64,000 nt of DNA from Meandrina meandrites (Eukaryota > Cnidaria > Anthozoa > Scleractinia > Meandrinidae), in contig OY855911.1 in NCBI GenBank assembly GCA_963693305.1, positions 28,730,439-28,794,438 of the forward strand. Reading direction: 5' to 3'. Below the pieces are notes generated by a model. It was not told where the DNA came from. It did no database searches and was given only the letters and a program-made list of their open reading frames with translations. A program made the position numbers and the translations under genes. Positions 38,701 through 49,410 of this stretch are shown here, in pieces. Within the stretch, counting starts at the first letter, position 1, and every line of letters starts with the position of its first letter.

Positions 38701-40794
38701 CAAGCATAATTGTGAGCTATAAACCTTAAACAGGCTAACCTGAGTGATATTCAGGCTAACTGGAGTGCTAGGGTGTACCTTACCGTCGGGGGAAATTAAT
38801 TTTCCTTGGCACACATGGAAGAGGCAAATTTCACAGAAATAAATTTCATGTTTTGTCAGAAAAATTGTGATGAAAGGAACAAACTTTTACCAAAAATTGA
38901 TAGAACATGGTCAGCATTTGCGATATGTCTTCTCACTGTTGAATAACTTCAACAAAGAGATAGTGAACGTGGCTAATCCATAAGAAGAGAATCTTACAGC
39001 GGGGTATTAAATTTCATGGAACTTTTTCGGTTTGGTTGGTGGTTGTCTCTCTGAAACTTTCACCTCTCATTCTTGCAAATTAAATGTTTTCTGATCTTCA
39101 GGATTTTTTTTTAGGTTAAAACTGTTTTCTTTAAAACGAAATTTCAGCCAGTTTCACTGGTCTTCTTTAGGGTCGTTTAATTTTGCCTTTTATTTTTGGG
39201 CAATTATGGCAATCACAAAAATAAACTCCTGACTCCTGTGAAAGTAAGTAGCAGTAAGGTTCATCACCAAGAAGGACCACATTTAATTAATACTGTAGTC
39301 CTTTCGCTCTTACGTCCTTCGTATTGAAACTGGGGCAATCATATTGCACAAAAAGCGATGGTAGAAATAATTTCATGTCACTGTCAGCATGATACACTTC
39401 AAAACCAAAACAAATAAATCCATACATAACAAGGTAAATAAAATCAAAGTTACTGAGCACTACTTAAATCAGCCCAAAGCCTTTCATTAACATTGTTTTG
39501 TCTTATCACACATTAAATTTTTAGAAGTTTTTCGGAAATCCTGTCATGCAAACTGACCACAAAATTGATATTATACATTCTGCTCTGCCAGGGAAGATTC
39601 TATTTATACCAAAACACAGCAGAAGAAACATGAAACCAATGTTCACACACTCTTGACAAAAAATGCTCTTTTCTCATACATGCAAGGGAAGGGCACAACA
39701 AAACAAAGCAATAACTACTCTTGATCAAGCATCTTTTTCATTGCAGGAAAATTGTGGGAAAAACGACAAAAATATCAGCTGCCAAAAATTTGAATCTGAT
39801 CACAAAATGCAGTGAAACCAACACTGAAATATATACGAGTGTTTTTTTGGCAACGATACTTTACTAGATCGCAACAAATTGTGACAAAACAGCCCAGCAA
39901 AAGATTTGTGCAGTTCAAGGTCCGGTTGAATGCACAAAACCAATGCACAAATTTTATAATATTGTGGCTAGCTTAATGGCTGACTGCTTCGCCATTAACT
40001 TCATAACTTTACCGTGATAAAGTGTTTGGCGTTTGCAATCGTTAGCAAGCACGATATTTACCAAAACTGAATTTGTACAACAAGTTTTAGAATAAGGCCA
40101 TGCGAGTACAGATGTATCGAGTTACAAATGCATCGCCGGCTGTGTCGCGCACAGCGAACGTTGACAGGAAAACAACAATACCCACATCAAAACAACATGC
40201 AAACTGGATGAGTCCTTGAGAAAAGAAAAATATTGATGGTTCCTCCGGCGAAATGACAAGGCTATACATTCTTCTAATAAAACACGTCGTTGTTAACAAT
40301 ACATCACAAGTCCTAGATAATCTAAACTAAGCTTGATATTCAATATTTCCCTGTGGATTTCTCACTGAATGCGAGTCATATCGTCGCAAAGTTGTTATTA
40401 GACTAAAATTTTTGAGCGATAACCGATTTCAATTCAACCGGGCTAACATAATAATAAAATCACAAACAACTATAGAAGCTTACGAAAGGAAGAATAATCG
40501 ACAATACGTAACGTGAATAGCGAACGTTACGTCTCGGGAAATTTCAAACTATAACGATCGAGTGGACGAGAAAGGTGAAAATTGAAACAAAGATAGGTAA
40601 ACCTTACCTCGGTATTCCGGAGTGAAGGGGTCCATTTCTGACGGTAGCTCCTCATAAAAGCGATGCTCTCGTTGATTTAACGGCTTGCAAACAGAAACAT
40701 CGTCAAACTTCATCATAGAGGAATGCCCTCCGACTTGGTGAACGAATGGTTCCAAAGGGACAAAATCTCGATTCGCAACAGGCATTACCGCCAT
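32766..40794 (-). CDS. IP6K: Inositol hexakisphosphate kinase, complete, 447 residues, six exons
   Basis: Converts InsP6 to the pyrophosphate 5-InsP7 using ATP; acts in cytosol and nucleus. Exons (minus strand): 40608-40794, 37406-37628, 35588-35676, 34164-34253, 33795-33970, 32766-33344. All are GT-AG with matching phases, 1344 nt including TAA. Family signatures: [12 protein letters not shown] near the N terminus, the inositol-phosphate kinase motif PCILDLKMG (residues 211-219, Pro-x3-Asp-x-Lys-x-Gly) followed by [16 protein letters not shown] (about 319-327), and the metal-binding [12 protein letters not shown] (Asp387). Human IP6Ks are of similar length (~410-441), so it is full length. 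A Ser-rich linker (exon 2) and a Cys/Asn-rich insert (about 336-378) are the variable parts. Met1 at 40794 has a weak context; Met4, with G at -3, may be the true start. The first intron is ~3 kb; introns 1-3 hold mobile-element copies. Confidence 0.95.
35152..35215. mobile_element. Partial copy of the GATAACGCTATCC foldback element
   Basis: Matches the left half of the 112-bp element at 23285-23396 (GTGGATAACGCTATCCACTGG onward). It lies in an IP6K intron and lacks the full complementary right arm. Confidence 0.7.
35719..37318. mobile_element. ~1.6 kb composite foldback insertion in an IP6K intron
   Basis: Outer ends are inverted: CAACCCTCCAAGTT at about 35719 and AACTTGGAGGGTTG at about 37304. 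Just inside lie inverted TTTTAGTCGCC/GGCGACTAAAA words. Deeper inside, a 33-bp segment at 36258-36290 recurs perfectly inverted at 36970-37002, and CCCGCAGATAAGCCGC occurs twice in direct orientation (36106 and 36823). This looks like one element inserted in another. Short ORFs sharing FIYNCKPLF on both strands are shadows of the inversion. Confidence 0.7.
37733..37918 (-). mobile_element. Small Tc1/mariner-like MITE, copy A
   Basis: Ends CAGTAAAATCCCGATTTCT and AGAAATCGGAATTCTACTG are inverted. The interior contains two to three ~60-bp tandem units with the words TTTTCATTTCCCTTGGATAG and CTCTGTAATTTT. It is the inverted copy of the element at 41597-41801. It lies in IP6K intron 1. Confidence 0.7.
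38639..38775 (+). mobile_element. Truncated copy of the GGCAGGGGTAATTTGCC element
   Basis: Starts GGCAGGGGTAATTTGCC and then follows the internal words of the element at 41332-41554 (AACAGGCTAA, GATATTCAGGCTAA, GGAGTG) but lacks the right terminal repeat. Located in IP6K intron 1. Confidence 0.6.
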
Positions 40795-41331
40795 ATGCAA
40801 CGTCTCCCTTAAAAAACACAAAATTATTACAAAACCACTGCCAAGAATAATGTCTTTTCTTTATAAACGACGTAAGCACTTTCAACGTTCACTAAAAGAT
40901 TTAAGGAAACGCCACTAAGCACAGTTTCCTTTCTGTTGTCACGGGTTTTCGACATGTCATTATTGTGAGCGACAAAAAATTTCATTCTATCAAGTCCTCC
41001 CTTTTGATCATGACGTCAGCTAAGTAATATCCACGTGACATCAATACTCTGAATTGATTGGATAACGTCACAAAAGCTATAATTTTACGCCGATTACCGC
41101 ACACTTTCGCACAAATGGACCCAGGAATTGAATGCGTTTATACCGGGGTCAGGCCGGGAGAATCGATTTTCTAATTCATGATTCAAAACAGTTTAAGTAC
41201 AAGCTAAATCATGGATTAGCCCAGGATTAGCTAGGCAATATCCTGTTTTGAAAAACCGGGCCCTACTTTAAAAGAACTCAGCGACACCCGCGGGCGACAC
41301 CCCAAACTATCACCAACCGATCGGCAGGGGT

Positions 41332-41554
41332 TATTTACCGAACGCAGAACGCGAAACAATTCAAAATCACCGAAACAAGCAAAACGCATCACATGTAGCA
41401 TTAATGAGAGCTATCCGTAAACAGGCTAATCTGAGCGATATTCAGGCTATTAAACCGGAGTGCCATTCGGGCTAACCGGAGTGTACGTTGCTTCGGTGTT
41501 CTGCGTTGGGCATTCTGCGTTCGGCGTGGGGTTCGGCAAATTACCCCTGTCGCC
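41332..41554 (+). mobile_element. ~223-bp MITE with GGCAGGGGTAATTTGCC-type ends
   Basis: The left end GGCAGGGGTTATTTACCGAA and right end TTCGGCAAATTACCCCTGTC are inverted repeats. Internal words include CGAACGCAGAA and GATATTCAGGCTA. A partial relative lies at 38639-38775. It has no ORF. Confidence 0.75.
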
Positions 41555-41596
41555 AAACTATTGAAGTTAAAAAATTAATTTTAGCAATTTTAGTGA

Positions 41597-41801
41597 TACA
41601 GCAGAGTCCCGATTTCTCGAACGTCTAAGGGAAACGAAAATTACTTCGAGAATTCGGGGATAAAATTACAGAGAAGTACTATCCAGTGGAAACGAAAATT
41701 GGCTCGAGAAATCAGCTGTAAAATTACAGAGAAGCAATATCCAATGGAAACGAAAATTGGTTCGAGAAACCGAGGGTTGAAGAAATCGGAATTCTACTGT
41801 A
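41597..41801 (+). mobile_element. Small Tc1/mariner-like MITE, copy B
   Basis: Terminal inverted repeats of about 20 bp (CAGAGTCCCGATTTCTC and the complement of AGAAATCGGAATTCTACTG) are bounded by TA on both sides, as expected for Tc1/mariner insertion. The interior is made of ~60-bp tandem units carrying GGAAACGAAAATTGG and AAAATTACAGAGAAG. Related to the inverted copy at 37733-37918. Confidence 0.75.
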
Positions 41802-42060
41802 AAGCCTGGTTCTCATATGCTGCCGACCTACCTGCGACATATCCGCCGGTACATGCCTTGGATACTGTCCCCTATTAAAAATATCATTATCGCCAGCGCT
41901 CCGGAAAAACCGCCGTCCATGCCTGTGAAGTTGAACTTCAACTCAACTTCACAGGCACGCCGGCGGTAAAGATTGCGATGGTCTTTGTTGCCGACGACTT
42001 ATGTTCTTATATGTGGGAACACTATCCAGGCAGTACTGGCGGCATATCAGAACCGGGCTT
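41802..42060. mobile_element. ~259-bp MITE with a central palindrome
   Basis: Ends AAGCCTGGTTCTCATATGC and GCATATCAGAACCGGGCTT are inverted. At the centre a 14-bp sequence GCCTGTGAAGTTGA faces its complement across a short loop (about 41920-41960). It directly abuts the preceding element at 41801/41802. Confidence 0.75.
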
Positions 42061-44720
42061 CAGGCTTGCTAAGGTCTCGCGGTGCTTAGGTCCCTCGAGC
42101 TCCTAATTTGCAAAACCGCCCATCAAGGTCACCACAAGACCAGGAGCCCATTATGGGTTCTTTACGAGGCCAAGAGAGTCTAAATACTCTCTTGAGGCTT
42201 AATACATAGAAAGAACAGTTTTGGCATACAAACAAAAATGAACAATTGGAAGTCTTGGAATACAAAACAAACTAATCACTTATCATAACAACTCTATCAG
42301 TTGGTACAATTTTACGTCAAACTTACAAATATTTTGCTCCTGTTTAATATCCTGATTTTTTTTTCTGGCGAAACGTATTAACTGCAGCACGAGGCCGTCG
42401 AGAGGCAACGAAATCTACAGCGTGTAGCAAAACAAACACTCTGGCACCCCTGCGGAAGAGTTCAAGACTGCGAGCTTCCCAGATCCTTTCGTTACATTTC
42501 GCCCAATATACGAATGTTTTGTTGGCATTTTAGAGAGTTTCATGAAAACTAATAATTGCCTTCCACTCACTCAGAATGTATTCAGAGTCACTCAGAGCGA
42601 ACCTCGTAAAATTGTACCACCGTAATATCACAAAATGCTAGCTAGCCGTAATAAAAGACATAAAAAATTTACTTACTTTTAGGTCAGATTCAATATTCAA
42701 TATTCCTTATTTCTTATTGATTCAATCGATGTGAACTGGCTCACTGAATTTATTATCTTAGCAATATCCACGCGTGTTTACTTTTTTAAAAGTTGATAAT
42801 GTACGTTACGCTCAGTGCACCTGTTTAGAATCACGTAAATTCTCGGGTCATGTGAGGTAGAGACGTTCCGGAAGTGACGTTCGTTCAACTCCAATGCCAA
42901 ATATTTTAATAGTTTGCTAGGTAATTGCGGTAATTGTTGTTTAAACATCACAACGACTTACAAAGAAGACCAAAGTAAAGGAAACAAACGCAAAAAGGAA
43001 ACGGATTTTGGTTGTTATTGATAAACGACACTTGCAAAGCCAGAGTCGCACGCTCAAAAGTCTTTTGTAAAAGTTTTACCACAGATGAATTCGTTTGCAA
43101 GCAACTTACAACTAACCGTTTAGGAACAGTGCGAAGCGAACTTTTGTGAGTTGGCGAGGGGCCTGCGGGGGAGTTGGAAATGAGGCGGGAAAACGATTGA
43201 CAGCACGTTTTTTTCTGTTTCCGAGCCGTTCCGACGCACCGATGACGCTGGTACTTTTTCACGAGTGAGTCACGAGTTAATATGCGCCTGTCTATCGGAC
43301 AACGATCAATTGCCGAAAGGAATCATTAAGAAGTTTCGTTGATGATGCAATGCGCGACGCAAACAGAAAATTGTGCTAAAACATTTTTTTTTGTACGGTA
43401 ACAAAGCAGTACAGCATGTAAGTCTCATCAAACTGAAAAGATCATTACAGTCAAGAAGGGATATTAGACAGATTGTTTTTCAACCCTACTTTTAATTTGG
43501 TCTCGTTCAACCAGAGCCTTTTCTTTCACGAGTAACAGTACCAATCGAGAGCTTTGAATAAGCAAGAGGTGGGGCTGAGTCGCAAGAGGGTGATTATTTC
43601 ACGTAAGCGACTGTTTTGTTTAACTGGTTCAAATGGATGGGTGGGGTGGGCAGGGGAAGGGGAAGGGGGTGATTTTTTCGGCGAGTGCTTTTACTTTCGC
43701 TACATTTAGCCTTAGCCACAGAATTTTCAAGAATTCTTCAAGGATTTAGTTCTGTCTGTTCTGTCAAGAGCAGCCGAGCCAGAAGTCGACGGTTTCATGT
43801 TTGCAAAAAATTTTGTCCCAGCCAGACTAGCTAGCTTCACTCCTCCACTGTGCCTAGGTCTGAATGTGTTTGACCCCATTTGGCACAATGGGCTTCACGT
43901 CTAGTCCAAATTTCACATATTTCAACCACCTCTTTTGGTCGCTTAGGAGACGGTTAAAGTTCGGACTATTTAATTCCAATTCACAACCGATTCGAGTGAA
44001 CAACATGTGTCTGTTCGATCACAACGGCAATTGGCGCGCTCAGTAAACCCAATTCACGGTTACAATCAGTCGAATAAGCACACTTGCGAATTAAAAATTA
44101 CTTAAAAGGTAATTTTCCAATTTCCAGCTTGTTCATCAGCCGATTTCACAAGCGAACCCGCTCTGATTTATATATCACGGTGAACTTGAGGCGCAACGCA
44201 TAGCCCCGGGCCAAGTTAAACGAGGATGAGAGCTGACATGGCTGATAGGAGTTTAAACTCACGCTCTTGTTTGGCCTGAAACCGTATTATGCACTCTGTT
44301 GAACAGCACTCGCTTCTACAGCATTGGAGGCACCGAGAATCTTGAAAAACGTCTTTTAATGAGCAAGTCAACAGCTAACTAACTACTTTCTACAATGTAC
44401 GAACTTTTATGCCATCTTAGGGTACGTTTGGGACAACAGCCAAACACTGGCCAGGTGGCACATCCCAAGCGTATGCAGGTGACTTCCTTAGGCAAGCAAA
44501 GATTAACCAATCGAAACTAGAAAAACACAATTGTTTTAAGGGAATTGGAAAGCTAACCTTGGCTCTAATTAGGGAAAGTAGTAGCCAAGGTTAGCCAAGG
44601 TGGGGTGTTTTTCTGAGCGTGGGATCTCTGGGCAAACAGGAAAGGTGTCGGTTAATTTTGGCTTGCTAAAACGACCTTTGATCAGAAAAGTAAAAATGAA
44701 AACATTTCGCTTCTTAACAA

Positions 44721-45179
44721 CTCACTCCTCGACTCCCGTGCGCTCTCGTCGACTTTGAACGTGCTCAAGTTGATGAGAGTTTTCTCTCGTTTTGTAATCA
44801 CTCTTGATTGACTCTCGACGACTCTCGTTTTCGTTTGGCCTGAGTTAATGATAGTCGATGAAAGTTGACGGAAACTATAGAGGGCCCCTGCTTCAAAGAT
44901 TAAAAACATTAACCGTGATACTTACTGTTGGCGATGCTCACAAAACCAGTTTGAATGCTCTATCAGATGCAACTGAACAGCGGGAAGGCTGATGGCCAGA
45001 TGGCGACTGCTCTATACAGATCGCTAGAATGGCCTTTTAGTATCAGCATTGAACGCGGTGGAAGTTGATATGCTCTCCCAATTAAATATTGAAAGCCATG
45101 CCATGCATGGTGAGCAGAAGTTGCTTTAGATTATGAAAGATAATGTGATTCAAAAACCGCATAGTCACGTACGTAGACA
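44721..45179 (+). repeat. Segmental duplication, copy 1 (uninterrupted)
   Basis: About 460 bp that recurs at 46357-46748 plus 48260-48308. Shared landmarks include CTCAAGTTGATGAGAGTTTT, GGCGATGCTCACAAAACCAG and GTCACGTACGTAGACA. This copy retains the uninterrupted sequence TTATGAAAGATAATGTG at 45131-45147, the empty site for the element inserted in copy 2. There is no convincing ORF. Confidence 0.85.
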
Positions 45180-46748
45180 AAGACCTTTTGCTATAAAGTA
45201 TAAAGGTCGGCAGGCACGAGGGATCTTCGTGTGAACTTTTTTTTTGTCAACAATTCTAATAGCATGTCCACAGTGATCAAAATTTTGTACTTGCTGTTCT
45301 AACCGGCAAAGAAATGTTGGAAAGTTTGGCGCCAGGTACTTTTGGGGATCTTATTTATCAAATGATCAGGCCTGAAGTGATCCAAGGAAGAGGCTGCCTA
45401 GGAACATGATGCGCTATAGTGAACTTGACTCTCTCGATTTGTAGGTATGGAAAGACTCAAACCCGTTATCAATTAAAGAACAATTGTTGTAAACGACTTG
45501 TAATCAATAGCCATCAATATTCGTCGGTTTTGCATGATCTTCTCATCTGCATAAATTTATTGAAAATCAAATTTAGTCTGGAAAACTTGTAGGAACGAAA
45601 CATTTATAGCGTCTATGCCATAACGACACATTAGTACACATGTCAGGACCGTAGCGTGTATTTGTCGTGGAGTGAGCACGGAAAAAAGCTCGGAAAGGCC
45701 ATTTTCCACAATTTTCTGGGGACAGTTTCATAAAGAAAAACATGGAAAAACGTTTGGTATTTAGTAAGTTATGTTGTTTTAATGTCAACCTTTGGCAGAG
45801 TTACTAGAAGGTTAAATAGGAGAGACTAAAAAGCAGTGTTTACTAGCAAATTCCAAAACCATATTGTCATTGTTATCGACGTCCTTATGCTTATGAATGT
45901 GGAGAACTGCCAGGGAGGACAACTCACAGGATACGTGAACAGAGGGCTCAGGGCCACATATGTTATTGTCATAGCGATGACTGGGTTTTGAACTTCTGTA
46001 CTGAACTTAATAGCGTTTTTAATATTCGCAAAGCTTTCATTTTGTATGTCATAAAGACCATAAATGATATTAAAGAAACGCAGCAAACCAGCTGATTTAA
46101 TTATAAAAGAAGCTTTTCACCAGTTAATGTATAAATTTATAAATTTAGCTTTCCGTAGGTACGCACGTGCGTACGTGCGTATATGAGCTTATATGGTCCC
46201 TACGCCGGCCTGCATTCTGGCTGGCAATTGCTTGTTGTCGTAGCTTTTGAATCAGACATCGTTTCAAGGCCTGTGAAGCGGCAGATTTTGATGTAAACTG
46301 TGACATCCATATAGTGAGTGAAGATGAGAGCTCTTGTTTGGCCTGAAACCAATGCACTCACTCATCGACTCCCGTGCGCTCTCGTCGAATTTGAACGTGC
46401 TCAAGTTGATGAGAGTTTTCTCTTGTTTGTAGTCACTCTTGACGGACTCTCGACAACTAGTCGATGAAAGTTGACGAAAACTACAGAGGGCCTTGTTCCA
46501 AAGATTAAAATACTTACTCTTGGCGATGCTCACAAAACCAGTTTGAATGCTTTATCAGATGCAACTGAACAACGGGAAGGCTGATGGCAACTGCTCTATA
46601 CAGAATGGCCTTTTAGTATCAGCATTGAACGCGGCGGAAGCTATTATGCTCTCCCGATTAAATCTGTGGGCGTTTGATCTATTGAAAGCCATGCCAAGAA
46701 GGAGAATTGTTCACGCATGGTGAGCAGAAATTGCTTTAGACTATGAAA

Positions 46749-48259
46749 GAGGGTCCCCAATAGGGTTCTTCAATCCCGCCATCCCGACCAAAATTTTTCC
46801 TCAATCCCGTAATCCCGACGGTTTTTAGTGGCCAATCCCGATCCCGGTCACTAGCGTTTTTTAAGGTCCCTTACCTCAACGGAAAAAGGCCTTTTTGGGG
46901 TGTCCAGATTCCTTCACAGCAAATCCAAGTATGAAAATTAGCTCTTTCCACCAAAGCGAGGGCATAGTTCATCTGGCAGATTTCAGTTTCAAATGAACTA
47001 GGTCACACAGTCCTTCATTGTGTTGTACGTCGTTATTCTATGCCTTTAGTGCCACCCTTTAGTCAGGCCCGTAGGAACGAATTTGTAAGTGAGAGGGGCC
47101 AAAAGTTACAAATGGTGGTGATGTTTAAAGTGTGTTGGAGGCCAATTTCCGTAGGGGGTACGGGGACATCCTCCCCAGGGAAAATTGTGAAAATCTAGAC
47201 ATGCTCGAATCCCATTTGGTGCATTTTTGAGAAGCAGTTTGTTGTCATTTGCAAGCCATCTTGAAGCCATGTTTTGAATCTGTATTGTCGTATATAACAC
47301 ATTAAGGTAACTTGCAATCACGAGAGTAGCCGAGACATATGTGGACATCACCATATGAGGTTGTTGACTTCTTTTCCCCAAAAAAGTGTCTGTTGATGGA
47401 GGTCTGGGGAGGGAAGGGGGAGGAGGAACGAGCCCCCGGTTCAAGCTATACCGATGAAATGAGTCCAGAATACTGAGAATAGCAAGGTTCTAAAACGGTA
47501 ACTACAAGCTCAGTTGGTAGGGCATCGTAGCGGCATCGCGGAGGTCACGGGTTCAAATCCCGTTGAAACCCTGAATTTTTGCAATTTTACCGCAAAGATT
47601 ATTTCTTTAGTTTAAACCTAACAGTTTCCTTGAGCGGTGAAGTTGCGCCCCCAAATTTTTCCTTTCCCAAAAATGAACATCAGCTCTTCCGTTTTTCATG
47701 AAAAAGAGCTCCACAACTTATAATATCATGTACATCTGGATCATCGGTGTCGGTGTTAGCCGACATCACTAGGATCCGCTAGGACACGCTTTTCCAAACA
47801 CTACTGTGTCACTCTCCGTCGACGACCTAAAGCTACAGCCACACGTGCCGATCAATATACAGTAGATATAACTTGACACTCGAGATTTTGCGGTCGACAA
47901 AAGGTCGCTTGTGAATCGAATCCAAAGGATATTATTACGACCAAGGTTCACGGAAACATACAAGATCGCCATAGGGGCCACAAATTAGCCGCGTGATCGG
48001 ATCGTGGATATATTTGGCTGGCCAATTTCCGACATTCATGAAGATAACAGGTTGGTTTCGTACATTTTCGTCAACGGACTTCCCGAATCGCGGCTCTTCA
48101 AAATAACATTTCCCGAGTCCCGCTTCGTAAAATCGCCAAATCCCGTGTCCCGTTCAAAATTACAATCCCGAATCTCGCTCCCCTTTTCCTCCAAAATCCC
48201 GAATCCCGGCCTTCAAATAAACCAAATCCCGGATCCCGAAAAACCTATTGGGGACCCTC
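46749..48259. mobile_element. 1511-bp DNA element with 6-bp target duplication and AATCCCG subterminal repeats
   Basis: Terminal inverted repeat GAGGGTCCCCAATAGG at the left and its exact complement at the right; flanked by ATGAAA on both sides (46743-46748 and 48260-48265). The paralogous copy at 45131 shows the same site without the insert, which fixes the ends. Both subterminal regions are packed with AATCCCG/TCCCGA words (about 46770-46850 and 48090-48240). The interior contains a tRNA-like segment (47497-47571) and a G/C-rich stretch near 47150-47440. No transposase is visible. A 6-bp duplication fits Dada-type elements (6-7 bp) better than hAT (8) or Mutator (9-11), but that is only a suggestion. 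Confidence 0.85.
47497..47571 (+). repeat. tRNA-derived SINE-like segment
   Basis: An A-box-like AGCTCAGTTGGTAGGGC is followed about 30 bp later by the B-box GGTTCAAATCC in a T-arm CGGGTTCAAATCCCG. The acceptor stem does not pair (5' GGTAACT against 3' GAAACCC), so this is not a functional tRNA but a pol III promoter relic such as a SINE head. It is nested in the 1.5 kb element. Confidence 0.6.
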
Positions 48260-48338
48260 ATGAAAGATAATGTGATTCAAAAACCGCAGTCAGTCACGTA
48301 CGTAGACAGCCATCAAGAATCCCCGTGATCAATTAGGC

Positions 48339-48539
48339 ATGAGAAATTTACTGCTTCAAGCCTTTCCCGTCTACTGGCCAGACATTTTGGAAGTGTATCA
48401 AAAAGTGACGCAACGACCGTTTGGGTACATGGTCTTGGATTTACACCCCGCCAGTGATGACAAGAAACGCGTGTTTAGTCACCTATTGACGCACGAAGGA
48501 TATCCCCGCTGGCATCGAAGAAAAAGAGAGGATGTTTAA
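48339..48539 (+). pseudogene. C-terminal fragment of a virus-like mobile-element ORF
   Basis: 66-codon open frame ending TAA at 48537-48539. It contains a compact motif (VTQRPFGYMVLDLHP) that I associate, from general familiarity only, with the end of a packaging-ATPase-like ORF in large virus-like elements scattered through cnidarian genomes. It starts immediately after the segmental duplication, so the upstream part, including any P-loop, is missing. The next element-type ORF follows about 230 bp downstream on the same strand, which supports a relic locus. The family assignment is low confidence. Confidence 0.4.
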
Positions 48540-48644
48540 ACAATGAAGCTGAATTGTATATTAAAAATCATTTCAAACGACCCAAGTTCATTTGAAGCAC
48601 GCTGTCTCGAGTGAAACGTTGACGAGATGAGCAAAGACATGGCT

Positions 48645-48760
48645 AGTCTCCTTCGCAGCCGTTGTTTGGGCTCGTCACGCAACGTTCCCTCCCCCACCAA
48701 CCGTTGGTGGGGGGAAGGAGCTTTGCGTGACGAGCCCAAACAACGGCTGCGAAGGAGACT
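48645..48760. mobile_element. 116-bp palindromic MITE inserted in the virus-like relic
   Basis: Long inverted arms begin AGTCTCCTTCGCAGCCG and end with the complement, enclosing a short C-rich/G-rich centre. The flanks repeat AAGACATGGCT (48634-48644 and 48761-48771), a 9-11-bp target duplication of the Mutator type. The duplicated site contains the ATG of the ORF that follows, so the insertion landed on that gene's start. Confidence 0.85.
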
Positions 48761-48765
48761 AAGAC

Positions 48766-49342
48766 ATGGCTGATCACTCACCAGATATCTTTGACAACGA
48801 GGAGGAAGGTGGAAGCGACGAAGAAAATGTAGAGGAGGAGCCTGAAGAGGAAGAGTAGGAACAGGAGAAAAGAAGCAGCTCCGAAGAGGAAGAAGAAGTG
48901 GACGATGAAGAACCAGACTATGTTCCATGATTTGATACGTGAAAACGTGGAGAAAGATCTTGAAGAATCCCACATGAATATGAAAGAAGTCAAACGGTTC
49001 CTCGATATGGGTAAAACACAAGAGTATGCCGCGAATGCCGCTTTCAATGCTCTATTACCAGTAAGCAGAAGAAGGCTAAGGAGGACCTACTTACAGCGTC
49101 TCCTATGGAACCACAGCATCAAACGCGACACACTACATCGCAAAGTCCTGAAAACGCTTGAACGCTTTATGGATGAAGATGACATGGACTTTAAAGAGGC
49201 AGCTGAGTCAGTAGTGGACGAACGGAAACTCCTGATAAACAGAGTCATGGAAAAGAAGTTACTCCCCGACGAGCCTTATGATGACGAAGAAGAAGAAGAC
49301 GAAAGAGAAGAAGTTGAAGCCGCAGTGCCATACAATAATTAA
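48766..49342 (+). pseudogene. Broken acidic ORF of a virus-like mobile element
   Basis: Begins ATG at 48766 with an Asp/Glu-rich segment and hits an in-frame TAG at 48856-48858 and TGA at 48928-48930. The continuing coding similarity then runs in another frame (open from 48905 to the TAA at 49340-49342), rich in Lys/Arg/Leu helices with an acidic C-terminus (DDEEEEDEREE). At least one nonsense change and one frameshift therefore separate the parts. It resembles, in composition and order next to the ORF at 48339, accessory genes of cnidarian virus-like elements; its function is unknown. I give the breaks only. Confidence 0.45.
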
Positions 49343-49410
49343 GTCATGTGACTCTTATAAGAAAGTGTGATTGTACGGTTAAACTCATTATTTGCAAGTT
49401 GCCCCACAAG

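Larger units (their letters stand above)
40795..44200. other. Gene-poor region upstream of IP6K
   Basis: The IP6K promoter and any non-coding first exon should lie just right of 40794. A possible 3' splice site (T-rich tract then AAG) occurs at about 40808 on the minus strand, which would place the transcription start further right. From 41332 to 42060 three small transposable elements lie close together. From 42.1 to 44.2 kb I see no gene and no clear repeat; the 104-codon minus-strand ORF ending at 42948 has no recognisable features. Confidence 0.55.
46357..48308 (+). repeat. Segmental duplication, copy 2 (split by a 1.5 kb insertion)
   Basis: Second copy of the 44721-45179 segment in the same orientation, differing by small substitutions and indels. 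It is divided after position 46748 by the element at 46749-48259, and resumes at 48260 to end near 48308. Confidence 0.85.

Noticed and set aside
42948..43262. 104-codon minus-strand ORF
   Set aside because: No domain, no splice partners, mixed composition; indistinguishable from a chance ORF.
43621..43680. G-rich run as a promoter or G-quadruplex element
   Set aside because: Short low-complexity sequence with no gene start next to it.
47497..47571. Functional tRNA gene
   Set aside because: The acceptor stem does not pair and the D and anticodon arms are poor; only the T-arm/B-box is well formed.
46770..48240. AATCCCG repeats as a possible CRISPR-like array
   Set aside because: The words are 7-8 bp at irregular short spacing in subterminal regions of a transposon in a eukaryotic genome; no CRISPR repeat-spacer structure.
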